Both the position numbers and the translations under genes were made by a program. A stretch of 64,000 nt of DNA, taken from positions 1 through 64,000 of the forward strand of contig JAUSMB010000081.1 in the NCBI GenBank assembly GCA_030645365.1. The letters run 5' to 3'. Of this stretch, positions 35,030 to 43,880 are shown one piece after another. A model generated the notes under the pieces. It saw only the letters and a program-made list of their open reading frames with translations, ran no database searches and was not told the origin of the DNA. The first letter of the stretch is position 1; each line of letters opens with the position of its first letter. The DNA is from Rugosibacter sp. GTDB lineage: Bacteria > Pseudomonadota > Gammaproteobacteria > Burkholderiales > Rhodocyclaceae.

Positions 35030-35818
35030 TTAACATCCTTGGAAATTTGGTGGCCGTTTCTCGCCAAACGCCTTAAGGCCCTCTTTTTGATCTTCTGTCG
35101 TAATCAGAAAAGCCATGGCTAGCGCCTCTACATCCATGAAGGCATCAAAAGGCATGCGCACTGCATCACGCAGCGCCTTTTTCGCCAGGCTGTGCGCCAC
35201 GGTTGGTCCTGCCGCTAATTGATCAGCAATTTTCTGGCCTTCTTTTGTTAATTCACTGGCGGGAACTGTCCAGTTATACAAACCAATGTCGGTTGCCTCT
35301 TTGGCGGTCAACGTTTTATTTAACAGCACAATTTCCTTTGCCCGCGTCATGCCCACACGCTGCGCCAGAAAATATAGCGCGCCCGAATCCGGCATCGCGC
35401 CGATTTTGCCAAAGGCCGGAATGAACGAAGCCTCTTCACTGGCCAACACTAAATCAGTCGCCATGACCAAACTGATGCCCGCACCTGCAGCCGGCCCATT
35501 AAGCACCGCTAACACGGGTTTATCTAGCATCACGATGGCACGAATAAGCGGACGCATTTCGATATCCAGAAAATGCAGCACTTCACTGGGTGAGTGATTT
35601 TTGAAAATAGACTTCAAATCACCCCCCGCGCAAAACACCGGGCCCTCACCCGTGAGCGACACAGCACGTATTGCCGGGTCGCGTGCGGCTTCAGCAAAGG
35701 CGCTGGATAAGGCACGCACGCAGGCGGCATCTAAAGCGTTGCGCACTTGAGGGCGCGTGATGGAAATTTCCATCACCGCACCACGGCGAGAAACGGAAAT
35801 GGTTTTCTCTTGGCTCAT
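35030..35818 (-). CDS. Crotonase superfamily, PaaG-like isomerase/hydratase
   Basis: 262 residues from the ATG at 35818 (GGAAAG seven bases upstream). The oxyanion-hole loops are FCAGGDLKSIF and LNGPAAGAGISLVMATDL. The usual first catalytic Glu of enoyl-CoA hydratase is absent: the segment reads PAFGKIGAMPDSGALYFLAQ, like PaaG-type isomerases, where an Asp acts instead. It therefore more likely isomerises an unsaturated or epoxy acyl-CoA than hydrates it. The next crotonase gene ends 15 bases upstream, so the two form a pair. Confidence 0.82.
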   Translation of the reverse strand: MSQEKTISVSRRGAVMEISITRPQVRNALDAACVRALSSAFAEAARDPAIRAVSLTGEGPVFCAGGDLKSIFKNHSPSEVLHFLDIEMRPLIRAIVMLDKPVLAVLNGPAAGAGISLVMATDLVLASEEASFIPAFGKIGAMPDSGALYFLAQRVGMTRAKEIVLLNKTLTAKEATDIGLYNWTVPASELTKEGQKIADQLAAGPTVAHSLAKKALRDAVRMPFDAFMDVEALAMAFLITTEDQKEGLKAFGEKRPPNFQGC

Positions 35819-35832
35819 TGGCAACTTTCCGA

Positions 35833-36633
35833 TCAGGCGTTTTTAAAGTTGGGCTTTTCTTTGGCCTTGAATGCGCGCACGGCCTCTGTATGGTTAGCCG
35901 TACGGAAAGTTAGTCCTTCCAAACCTAACGACGCATCAATCACCTGATTCAAAATCATGCGCAAATACAGATTAACCGACCGTTTGGTCATCTCTATCCC
36001 CAAACGTGGGCCATTGGCCATGCGCTCGGCAAAAGCGTAAGTTTTGGCTTCCAGTTCCGCAGCAGGTACTGCGTAATTCACCAGACCAATTTCCGCTGCT
36101 TGCTTGCCTGTGAGTGGATCACCCGTCATGAGATATTCTTTCGCGCGATTGGGCCCGATCAGCAAAGGCCAAATGATCGCGCCACCATCCCCTGCCGCAA
36201 CACCGACAGACACATGAGAGTCGGCAATTTTTGCGTTCTCATCCATGAAGCTCACATCGGCAAACAGGCCCAGCGTTGCGCCCAGACCCATGGCAGCGCC
36301 ATTGATCATCGAAATAACGGGCTGCCGCGCATCAATCAACGCACGTAAAACCTCAACACCTTCACGCAAAACCTTGCTGTAATCGTCACCATCTCCATCG
36401 GTTAGTGTCTTGATCCAATCAAGATCGCCCCCGGCACAAAAGGCACGGCCCGCAGGATCGCCTGTTAAAACAATGGCACCGATGGTTTTATCCATGGCTG
36501 CTTCGCGCAAGGCCTGGGGCAGCTCTTCATGCATGAAGGCGTCAACGGCATTGCGTTTTTCAGGTGAACTCAGCTTGATGGTAAGAATCGAGTCTTTGCG
36601 TTCAAGAACCAACCGTTGATATTTTTTGCTCAT
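35833..36633 (-). CDS. Enoyl-CoA hydratase/isomerase family protein
   Basis: 266 residues. SSPEKRNAVDAFMHEELPQA, AFCAGGDLDWIKTLTDGDGD and MINGAAMGLGATLGLFADVS are the crotonase blocks. The active-site stretch reads DSHVSVGVAAGDGGAIIWPL. This lacks the first Glu of hydratases, and the GDGGA segment recalls hydrolase or lyase members of the superfamily. The exact reaction on the acyl-CoA is open. It is followed closely by a second crotonase, and both lie downstream of the UbiX gene on the same strand. Confidence 0.8.
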   Translation of the reverse strand: MSKKYQRLVLERKDSILTIKLSSPEKRNAVDAFMHEELPQALREAAMDKTIGAIVLTGDPAGRAFCAGGDLDWIKTLTDGDGDDYSKVLREGVEVLRALIDARQPVISMINGAAMGLGATLGLFADVSFMDENAKIADSHVSVGVAAGDGGAIIWPLLIGPNRAKEYLMTGDPLTGKQAAEIGLVNYAVPAAELEAKTYAFAERMANGPRLGIEMTKRSVNLYLRMILNQVIDASLGLEGLTFRTANHTEAVRAFKAKEKPNFKNA

Positions 36634-36698
36634 GTCTCTCTCCAGAGTAAATTAAAAATTTTGAAAACACTTTTACTGCATTTAACTACTACGCCGTA

Positions 36699-37304
36699 TT
36701 AGATACTTTGCCCTACCGTTGATGCTTGCGCTGTACCATCCCATCGCTTCATGCCAGGCACATCAATATTGAATTGATCCAGCACCCGCCCTGCCATTTG
36801 GGTAACCGCATCATCCAGCGAACAAGGCCCAAGATAAAACGAGGGCACAGGCGGCATGATGATGGCACCCGCTTCAGTAGCCAATGTCATGTTGCGCAGA
36901 TGAATCAAGTTCAACGGCGCTTCACGCGTTACCAATACCAGCTTGCGCCGCTCTTTGAGCGTGACATCTGCCGAACGGGTGATCAAATTGCTGCTCGCGC
37001 CATTCGCAATGGCTGACAAGGTATTCATCGAGCATGGGATCACCACCATGCCTGCGGTACGAAACGAGCCGCTGGCAATGGATGCACCAATATCTTTGTT
37101 GTTATGAACATGCGTAACCAATGACTCAAAGGTCTCGCGTGTTTCGTTCAGTTCCAGCTTTGCGGTGAGTGTGGCAGCGGAAGACAGCACAAGGTGCGTC
37201 TCCCACCCCTTCACTTGATTCAACAATTGCAATAATCGCAGACCAAGCAACGAACCAGACGCACCGCTGACAGCAACGATCAACCGTTGCCGCGCATCAC
37301 TCAT
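36699..37304 (-). CDS. vdcB: UbiX-like flavin prenyltransferase
   Basis: 201 residues, standard for UbiX/Pad1. IVAVSGASGSLLGLRLLQLL is the FMN site, SGSFRTAGMVVIPCSMNTLS the prenyl-phosphate region, and TREAPLNLIHLRNM the C-terminal conserved block. It makes prenylated FMN, the cofactor needed by the UbiD-type decarboxylase encoded at 38940. The start overlaps the stop of the flavoprotein gene (ATGA). With the zinc ribbon protein and the UbiD it makes a VdcBCD-type set, here split by one gene. Confidence 0.88.
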   Translation of the reverse strand: MSDARQRLIVAVSGASGSLLGLRLLQLLNQVKGWETHLVLSSAATLTAKLELNETRETFESLVTHVHNNKDIGASIASGSFRTAGMVVIPCSMNTLSAIANGASSNLITRSADVTLKERRKLVLVTREAPLNLIHLRNMTLATEAGAIIMPPVPSFYLGPCSLDDAVTQMAGRVLDQFNIDVPGMKRWDGTAQASTVGQSI

Positions 37305-38686
37305 GCTGCTTGCCTGGATACATCGGTTGAGCCAATAGCGCTAGTCAATAGCGCTTGCAACTTGTTATAGCCTGCATCGCTATACGTTGCCATCGCTGCT
37401 TTACGGAAGGCCGGATCAGCCCTGACCACACCAATACCTTGCGTTGCCCATTCACTGATCAAGGCTTTGCCGCAATCCAATGCGCGTTGCGCTTGGCCTT
37501 CGTCGTAGGAGATTAGTACTTCGCTTAACAAAGCACGCCATGAAGTGCCTTGCTCAACCACCACGCCGCAACCTGCTGCCTTGACCACTTCTTTGGTACG
37601 CTTGGCAAACTTCAGCGCTGACGCACCCTCGATCGGCATTGCAAACACCAAGCGCAAATAACGAGAACCAACCGATTTTTCATATTGCGGCCATTCCGCA
37701 ATGGCGTGTCCCTTCATCAAGCCAGCACGGGCAGCAGCAGGGCCTTCTTTGGCATCGGTCAAATTCTCAAGGCGTGCAGCAGAACCCAATTTGCCGACGA
37801 TGCCATTCAGCATGCCCCAAATCAGTTCAACATTTTTGGGCAGGCCGTAAATTCCGCCGTAGATATTCCATGCAGCAGGCGTGCCGCCCAATAAGGTTTT
37901 CTCGCTTTCGCCATCGATCACCACGATGGTATTCGGCACCACCATGTTGATACGCAGATCGCGCATGATCTCGACCGCAACCGACAACGTGGCTTCGTCA
38001 TCAATGCGGAACGCAAAAGGACGGTAAGCAGGAGGGGCTGGCGAAATCCACAAACCGACTTTGGTCGGGATACCCAAACCGGACTGTGTAAAGCTGCCAT
38101 CCACATACGGACCAAAGCCAAGCTTGAACAACTGCCAGCAATCTCCCTTGGGAAAAGCGCCCATTCCGGTACGAACTTGCTTGCCATCTGCGGTAATGAC
38201 TTCCAGACCACACTGCATCATCAAGTTATCGCTATAGGACGTATAACCAAATGAGCGGTCCCAAATGCTGCCCATAATGGATTCTGCGTCATTGCGCCCG
38301 CTATCTACCCACATGTTGTAGCCTTTGGCCTTTAAAGCCGCACGCAAATCAGCGTGGCTGACCCCCGACTCGACTAAAGCCGTTGCGTGATTTGGATCGA
38401 TAGAAATAACTGCACGCATACTGGATAAATCAACCAAAACAGGCTCACTATTGACTTCAGGTGCTAACAGCCCATTACCACTGGCGTTAGGCGCAACCCA
38501 CAAGGCAACACCTTCCTGATGCGCGGCTTTTTGAATCGCCTGCACATCCTTGACTGTTTTTGGGCGCACAACTTTCTTCGGCAGATGGGTCATGCCCGCC
38601 GTGCCACGCAAAATTTTTAGGTCGGCCAGTACTTCTACTGTAACACCGCTTTTTTTAAGCTTCGCTTCTAGAGTCGCTATGGTCAT
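37301..38686 (-). CDS. VAO/4-cresol dehydrogenase-type FAD-linked oxidase
   Basis: 461 residues from the ATG at 38686 (GGGAGGAAAATA upstream). The PCMH-type FAD domain has KVVRPKTVKDVQAIQKAAHQ, NASGNGLLAPEVNS and LVESGVSHADLRAALKAKGY. The sequences GYTSYSDNLMMQCGLEVITA and FGPYVDGSFTQSGLGIPTKV closely parallel those of the PchF-like protein at 42306, so they are paralogues. It probably oxidises a para-substituted phenol or a related alcohol. Its position inside a decarboxylase gene set is unusual. No second cytochrome gene is present for it. Confidence 0.8.
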   Translation of the reverse strand: MTIATLEAKLKKSGVTVEVLADLKILRGTAGMTHLPKKVVRPKTVKDVQAIQKAAHQEGVALWVAPNASGNGLLAPEVNSEPVLVDLSSMRAVISIDPNHATALVESGVSHADLRAALKAKGYNMWVDSGRNDAESIMGSIWDRSFGYTSYSDNLMMQCGLEVITADGKQVRTGMGAFPKGDCWQLFKLGFGPYVDGSFTQSGLGIPTKVGLWISPAPPAYRPFAFRIDDEATLSVAVEIMRDLRINMVVPNTIVVIDGESEKTLLGGTPAAWNIYGGIYGLPKNVELIWGMLNGIVGKLGSAARLENLTDAKEGPAAARAGLMKGHAIAEWPQYEKSVGSRYLRLVFAMPIEGASALKFAKRTKEVVKAAGCGVVVEQGTSWRALLSEVLISYDEGQAQRALDCGKALISEWATQGIGVVRADPAFRKAAMATYSDAGYNKLQALLTSAIGSTDVSRQAA

Positions 38687-38703
38687 TATTTTCCTCCCAC
38701 TTC

Positions 38704-38940
38704 TCAAGTTGGTTTGTGCGCAGGTGGAATCACCTGCCGCAGGCTATCAAAATCCACGCCCTTCATTTTCGTCCAGGCGGGACGAACTTTAGGATCAATG
38801 GACTCCGCTGGCTCGCTATCTCGCCATGTGTAAGCACAATCTTTACAATGCCAAACACGCCATAAAATCTGGTTATTTTCCATCCCGGCATGCATTTGCG
38901 TAACGCCCGTAGACTCACATCGCGGACAAATCGTTTTCAT
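38704..38940 (-). CDS. vdcD: VdcD-like zinc ribbon subunit of hydroxyarylic acid decarboxylase
   Basis: 78 residues. A CPRC pair near the start and WHCKDCAYTWRDSEPAE in the middle form a small zinc ribbon. The YTWRDTEP-type motif is the signature of subunit D of non-oxidative vanillate/4-hydroxybenzoate decarboxylases. It is required with the UbiD subunit, though its precise role is unclear. The ATG overlaps the UbiD stop (TGATG). This strongly supports assigning the neighbouring UbiD to the hydroxyaryl group rather than to ubiquinone synthesis. Confidence 0.87.
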   Translation of the reverse strand: MKTICPRCESTGVTQMHAGMENNQILWRVWHCKDCAYTWRDSEPAESIDPKVRPAWTKMKGVDFDSLRQVIPPAHKPT

Positions 38941-40421
38941 CAGACGCCCCCTTTCTGAAGCTCATTCAAGCGCTGCATCAAAGCATCAATTTCAGGGCCC
39001 ATCGGCCGATCAACAAGATGAGGATCGGCACCCAGGTTATCTGGTGCCATGAAGCTGGTTGCATCAATAATCAATCGGTGGCCCTTGCCGGGTACTTCGG
39101 CCGCCGGGTCAATCGGCACCATTGGCATATTGGGGATCACGATAATGTCATTCGCTCGTGTGCGCGTCGACAACGCCCACATCACCTGATTCAGGTCGAA
39201 GGGGTCCACATTTTCATCGACCAAGATCAAGTTTTTCAGATACATCGTGCCGTGAGGAGTACCCAACGCCCGCATCGCAACCGATTTGGCAAAGCCGGCG
39301 AAACGATTACGTACCGAAATGATGCCAGTCAAGCCATGCTGATACAGTGCATTGACGGCAGCCACTTCAGGAAAGTCTTTTTTCAGCTGCGAGTAAATCG
39401 GCGCAGACGTATTCAAGCCAATTAACGTATCGTGCTCTGTCCAGCCTTTACCGATATAGATATTTTCAAAAATCGGGTTATTCCGATGGCTCACGCTCGT
39501 CACGCGAAACAACGGTACTTTACGCACGCCACTATAGCTACCCGGGAACTCACCAAACGGGCCTTCCACTTCGCGCTGATTGAGCTGCAACTCGCCTTCA
39601 ATCACCATCTCGGTATCAGCGAGGATATCCGTGCCATTGACAGCCGTGGTCAAGCGCAAGGGCGCACCCATCATTTGCGAAGCATAGGCAAATTCGGATT
39701 CATCGTAACCTACTGGCGTTGCCGCAAACATCGGCATGGCTGGGTGGTTACCAATCATGACGGAAACCTTCAATGGCTTGCCATGCTGTTCAGCCATCAG
39801 CATCTGGCGACCCATGTCGTGCGCCGGAATCGACAGCAAGGTGAAGGTATCCGGCCCCATGACTTGAATGCGATAAATGCCCACATTCTGCTTGCCAAAG
39901 TTATCCGGTTCTAGTGGGTCGCGACTCACAACACAAGCCTTGCCAATGTAAAAGCCACCATCGTTTGCGTTAATGCGATACAAGGGCAGCAAGTCGTACA
40001 GGTTGATATTTTTATCCACCCGATTCTCATTGACCGGTGCTTTTTCTGGCGCCACACGTTCAAGCAATGGCTTATCCGAACCCCAGCGCCGAATGATCTC
40101 AAAAAACAACTCACGCACCGGGGTTATTTTTGGCAGGCCCAGCAGCAAGGCCAGATTGCCAAAACTGCCATGCACATTGACTGCAATACGCTTACCTGGA
40201 TAACCACGAATCTTGTCAAATATGACCGCAGGCCCCGTCGACACGTTATTTCCTGCAGCGACTGAAATATTGCGGATATCCGGCTCGGGCATAACAGGGT
40301 CAGGCCAAGACACACACTGGTCGTGCTCCCCTAAATAGGCAAGAAAGTCACGCAACGAACCCACGCGCGCGGCAACGGCTTTGGCCTCAGCTGATAGGGA
40401 TACGACTTTTTCAGTGGCCAT
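38940..40421 (-). CDS. vdcC: UbiD-family hydroxyarylic acid decarboxylase (VdcC-like)
   Basis: 493 residues of the UbiD family. It contains MPEPDIRNISVAAGNNVSTG, IRGYPGKRIAVNVHGSFGNL, RYRIQ-type substrate-side residues in QNVGIYRIQVMGPDTFTLLS, VEGPFGEFPGSYSGVRKVPL with the catalytic Glu region, and DENVDPFDLNQVMWALSTRT. It uses prenylated FMN made by the UbiX enzyme to decarboxylate an aromatic acid such as 4-hydroxybenzoate or vanillate reversibly. Its C-terminal neighbour is the zinc ribbon subunit. The start overlaps the end of the aldehyde dehydrogenase gene by 11 bases. Confidence 0.87.
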   Translation of the reverse strand: MATEKVVSLSAEAKAVAARVGSLRDFLAYLGEHDQCVSWPDPVMPEPDIRNISVAAGNNVSTGPAVIFDKIRGYPGKRIAVNVHGSFGNLALLLGLPKITPVRELFFEIIRRWGSDKPLLERVAPEKAPVNENRVDKNINLYDLLPLYRINANDGGFYIGKACVVSRDPLEPDNFGKQNVGIYRIQVMGPDTFTLLSIPAHDMGRQMLMAEQHGKPLKVSVMIGNHPAMPMFAATPVGYDESEFAYASQMMGAPLRLTTAVNGTDILADTEMVIEGELQLNQREVEGPFGEFPGSYSGVRKVPLFRVTSVSHRNNPIFENIYIGKGWTEHDTLIGLNTSAPIYSQLKKDFPEVAAVNALYQHGLTGIISVRNRFAGFAKSVAMRALGTPHGTMYLKNLILVDENVDPFDLNQVMWALSTRTRANDIIVIPNMPMVPIDPAAEVPGKGHRLIIDATSFMAPDNLGADPHLVDRPMGPEIDALMQRLNELQKGGV

Positions 40422-41859
40422 GAGCGGCTCCAGGTGCCTGGATGGTTACCCACTTCCACTCGGTGCAGTGGTCAATATCCGTTTGTGCACCTTCACGCCC
40501 CATGCCGGAGTCGCCCACGCCGCCAAACGGCACATGCGGTTCGTCATGCAGCGTTGGTGCATTGATGTGTACCATTCCGGCGTGAATTTGCTGCGACAGA
40601 CGCATCGCTTCAGCAAGGTTTTGCGTAAAGACAGCGGCTGATAAACCATACGCGGTATCATTTGCAATCGCTAACGCCGCATCAGCAGAGCCGACTTTAT
40701 AGACTGCCGTCACAGGGCCAAAAGTTTCCTCTTGGTAGCACACCATGTTTTCATTCACATTGGTAAGTATCGTCGGCAGGCAGCGATGACCTTCCCAGTT
40801 GCCCCCCGTTTCCAGCGTTGCACCATTGGCAACCGCATCCGCGATGTGGTGACGAATGCGGTCTCGCTGACGTTGCGAGATGATCGGCCCCAACATGGTT
40901 TTCGGGCTGCGCAAATCACCATAACCGACGCCTGCAGCGGCGGCCTTGTAACGCTTCAAGAATTCATCGTAAATTGGCGCTTCGACCAAAATACGGCTGG
41001 ATGCCATACACGCCTGGCCTTGGAACAGGAACATGCCAAACACGGCGGCATGAACGGCAGCATCCAGATCAGCATCTTTCAAGATAATCAGCGGGTTTTT
41101 ACCGCCGAGCTCTAGCAAGGCGCGCTTCATGTGCTCGCCACACAGCATGGACAAATGACGGCCCACGCGCGTTGAACCCGTGAAGTTAACGCCTTTGATG
41201 CGCGGGTGTGTGACTAAGCTATCGCCAATCTCATGTCCAAAGCCGGTGATAACGTTAAACACCCCGGCAGGAAAACCCGCATCACGGAACAATTCGGCAA
41301 CCAGAATAGCTAGCGCTGGAGCTTCTTCTGAAGCTAGTAGCACAACCGTATTACCCGTAGCAAGCGGCCCGGTGCATTGCTTCATCGCCTTGATCAGCGG
41401 CACATTGAATGGGGTGATGCAGGCAAACACACCCAACGGCTCACGTACGCTCATGCTAAAGCGCCCCGGCACATCGGAAGGCAAGGTTTGCCCGGTAATG
41501 CGGCGCGGAATGCCTGACGCAGTGCGCAAATGCGCGATGGCATATTTGATTTCAAAATGCGCTTTGAGTAGTGGCGAACCAATTTCATCAATCAGCACGT
41601 CGGCAAAAGCATCCTTGCGTTCTTCCAGCAAATCAGCCGCCTTGCTCAACCAGGTTTCGCGCTGAGCCGGCGTTGTGCTGCGATAGCTGGCAAAAGCAGC
41701 ATGTGCCGCTTCAACTGCCAAATGCACATCGTCTGCCGAGGCTTTAGCGACTTCAGCATAAGGGCTGTCGTCAATCGGGTTGTGATCAATAAAAACCGCG
41801 TTATCTTTCGCGGAGCGATACTCTCCGCCTATCCACAAATGAAGTTTTTTAACTGACAT
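40411..41859 (-). CDS. Aldehyde dehydrogenase (vanillin/benzaldehyde dehydrogenase-like)
   Basis: 482 residues. NAD site FTGSTRVGRHLSML; catalytic Glu in LLELGGKNPLIIL; catalytic Cys in FLFQGQACMASSRILVE (about residue 285); C-terminal INAPTLHDEPHVPFGGVGDS. The last segment, with a His-Asp-Glu-Pro pattern, is typical of benzaldehyde/vanillin/salicylaldehyde dehydrogenases. GAGGAGCTTTC precedes the ATG. Its place between the PCMH-type pair and the decarboxylase makes 4-hydroxybenzaldehyde or vanillin the likely substrate, giving the acid for UbiD. Confidence 0.87.
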   Translation of the reverse strand: MSVKKLHLWIGGEYRSAKDNAVFIDHNPIDDSPYAEVAKASADDVHLAVEAAHAAFASYRSTTPAQRETWLSKAADLLEERKDAFADVLIDEIGSPLLKAHFEIKYAIAHLRTASGIPRRITGQTLPSDVPGRFSMSVREPLGVFACITPFNVPLIKAMKQCTGPLATGNTVVLLASEEAPALAILVAELFRDAGFPAGVFNVITGFGHEIGDSLVTHPRIKGVNFTGSTRVGRHLSMLCGEHMKRALLELGGKNPLIILKDADLDAAVHAAVFGMFLFQGQACMASSRILVEAPIYDEFLKRYKAAAAGVGYGDLRSPKTMLGPIISQRQRDRIRHHIADAVANGATLETGGNWEGHRCLPTILTNVNENMVCYQEETFGPVTAVYKVGSADAALAIANDTAYGLSAAVFTQNLAEAMRLSQQIHAGMVHINAPTLHDEPHVPFGGVGDSGMGREGAQTDIDHCTEWKWVTIQAPGAAHGH

Positions 41860-41871
41860 GAAAGCTCCTCG

Positions 41872-42309
41872 TTATTTTTCTGGTGTCGCTGGGTGCGGGC
41901 CTGCTGACAAATACTCGGCGAGCATTTTCAGTTCTTCGTCATTGAGCTCCCCAGTACGAAAAGCTGGCATTAAGCCGCGACCATGACGCACAAAATAGCG
42001 TACAAATTCCGGCGTTAAATTGTCGCGATCCGCGAGCGCACCCTTGCCCTTGCCGTACAGAAAACTCAGTGATGCCGTACCTGGATTCTCCATGCCACGC
42101 TCGTGACACATGATGCAGTTTTTGACAAACAGGCTCGCGCCCTTTTCCAGCACTTCAGGGCTTACTGCTGCTGCAGACGCCGCATGCGCCGTCCCACCAG
42201 CGCCGACCATTCCAAGCATCAGTGCTGCCGACATCAAGACGGATGCCAGCGCGCGCCGTCCAACCCGCCGTCCAACCAAAACCTCGCTCATCAACCGTGC
42301 CTTCATCAT
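41872..42309 (-). CDS. pchC: Cytochrome c subunit of a 4-cresol dehydrogenase-type enzyme
   Basis: 145 residues from the ATG at 42309, which overlaps the flavoprotein stop and is preceded by AAGGGGAAAGC. Signal peptide (basic stretch to residue 19, hydrophobic to 34, cleavage probably after AHA), then a single haem site with Cys65, Cys68 and His69 in KNCIMCHERG and a likely Met ligand at 114 in GLMPAF. It accepts electrons from the flavoprotein in the periplasm. The end of the signal peptide is encoded by a copy of the 26-bp repeat (MVGAGGTAHA), a rare origin for such a region. Confidence 0.83.
   Translation of the reverse strand: MMKARLMSEVLVGRRVGRRALASVLMSAALMLGMVGAGGTAHAASAAAVSPEVLEKGASLFVKNCIMCHERGMENPGTASLSFLYGKGKGALADRDNLTPEFVRYFVRHGRGLMPAFRTGELNDEELKMLAEYLSAGPHPATPEK
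42187..42212 (-). repeat. Dispersed 26-bp repeat, copy 8
   Basis: Minus strand: GAATGGTCGGCGCTGG, then TGGG, then ACGGCG (two mismatches in the first block). It is within the signal-peptide codons of the cytochrome gene. Confidence 0.8.
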
Positions 42310-43880
42310 GCTTTCCCCTTGCGCATGGATTTGGGCCAAATGCCCATTTTCCCCGGCGACAGAATGCCGGAAGGATCAACCACATCCTTGACTTTTTCAT
42401 GCATTCTCAATAACGCGGAATCATTCCAGTTATAGGTGCCTGCAATCCGGTCCATGAAGTCCACGTGGGTTCGATACTCACCATAACCCGCAGCCGCAGC
42501 CGCATCAACCAGTTCGCCAAACAACTTGTTGGCACGTGCTTTTTGCTTGACATCATTACGGTCAAACGTGAGGCAGAAAATATGATGCATATCGCGCCAA
42601 CCCACGGCAAACTCACCACAATAGTCAAACCCGGCTTTATTGCAGCGATCACGGATCAACTCATACTGCTTGGTTGCATCCGCACCCGTCACAGGAGAGA
42701 TAGGCGAGAAGTCGATATGTGCACCATTGGGAATCCAGTTCATCACGTTGTATTCGGTCATGTTCGGAATACCCGCGCCCAACTTTTTCCGGTACTGCCA
42801 AGCCACGTCATCTTTTGCGCGATCTTCATCAAAATAAAACTTGGCGCCCGGAATACTGGCGAAGGCATCGCGAACCACTTCCCACGTGTTATCCATCATG
42901 GGTGGCGGGCCATACAAGGCACCGTAGAAGTTCCATGCACCAATCTTTAGATCGCTGCGCATTTTCTTGCGCACGCTCTCGGGAATTGGGCCTTTACCTG
43001 TGTAATAGTCGCGGCGCGTTACTTGCACGGCCGCCTCCCACAACATCTCAACCGTCATTGCCACGGCTGGAATCAACATATTCACTTTGAGCGGGCGCAA
43101 CACTTCGGTGATGGCGTGCAGGTCACTTTCTTTCTCGAAGGTGATCATGTACGGACGATAACCGGGTGGCTCAGGCATTAACCACATACCTATTTTAGTC
43201 ACCACGCCAAAGTTGGATTGGGTAAACAAACCATCCACCGATGGACCAAGGCCATATTTGTACAGATGATTGGTTTGACTACCGGGCAAAGCGCCCATAC
43301 CCGTCTGTACCAACGTACCATCAGCCAGCATGACTTCCATGCCGCACTGCATTGTGACGTGGTCTCCATAAGGGGTATAGCCCACGCCGTGCTCGGTCAT
43401 GTTCGGCAGCACACCACCCCAGCCGGGGGCCGCACAATCAACCCACAATTTACTGCCAATTTTTTGTAGGTGGCGGTACAAGTCCATGTAGCTCACGCCG
43501 GGTTCTACAACAGCATAACCATGCTTTTCATTCACCTCAAGAATGCGATTCATGCGCTTGAGATCGAGCACAATGTAGCCCGCTTTACGTGGTGCCGGCC
43601 CGCCATAGGCAAAGTTTTTACCGGTTGAAATGGTCCACAGCGGTGCTTTGTAATGGCGTGCCACTTCCAGTACGCGCTGTAATTCTTCGACATTTGCAGG
43701 CGCAACCGCAGCAGATGGCTGATGCAACTCGGCCGGAGTGGTCAGATAAGCGTCGTTATAGGCTGGCAACTCCCACTGGGGATCGGTAAATACAAATTCA
43801 CGCCCAACGACTTTTTTCAGGTCAGCAAGCAATGCAGCAAAGTGTTCACGCTTTATTCCGGGGGGTAGAACGGATTCCAT
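42306..43880 (-). CDS. pchF: 4-cresol dehydrogenase-type flavoprotein
   Basis: 524 residues from the ATG at 43880, preceded by AAAGGAG and overlapping the previous stop (TGATG). This matches the family's usual length of about 520. The FAD-binding domain has PANVEELQRVLEVARHYKAP and STGKNFAYGGPAPRKAGYIV; the substrate domain includes GVGYTPYGDHVTMQCGMEVM and FDYCGEFAVGWRDMHHIFCL. Such enzymes oxidise the alkyl carbon para to a phenolic hydroxyl with water as oxygen source. With the cytochrome downstream it forms a flavocytochrome. p-Cresol, 4-ethylphenol, creosol and eugenol are all possible substrates. Confidence 0.85.
   Translation of the reverse strand: MESVLPPGIKREHFAALLADLKKVVGREFVFTDPQWELPAYNDAYLTTPAELHQPSAAVAPANVEELQRVLEVARHYKAPLWTISTGKNFAYGGPAPRKAGYIVLDLKRMNRILEVNEKHGYAVVEPGVSYMDLYRHLQKIGSKLWVDCAAPGWGGVLPNMTEHGVGYTPYGDHVTMQCGMEVMLADGTLVQTGMGALPGSQTNHLYKYGLGPSVDGLFTQSNFGVVTKIGMWLMPEPPGYRPYMITFEKESDLHAITEVLRPLKVNMLIPAVAMTVEMLWEAAVQVTRRDYYTGKGPIPESVRKKMRSDLKIGAWNFYGALYGPPPMMDNTWEVVRDAFASIPGAKFYFDEDRAKDDVAWQYRKKLGAGIPNMTEYNVMNWIPNGAHIDFSPISPVTGADATKQYELIRDRCNKAGFDYCGEFAVGWRDMHHIFCLTFDRNDVKQKARANKLFGELVDAAAAAGYGEYRTHVDFMDRIAGTYNWNDSALLRMHEKVKDVVDPSGILSPGKMGIWPKSMRKGKA

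Noticed and set aside
40665-40700. Possible repeat copy in the aldehyde dehydrogenase (GCAGAGCCGACTTTAT)
   Set aside because: Only the AGTCGG-like part is similar; the CGCTGG core and the second block are missing.
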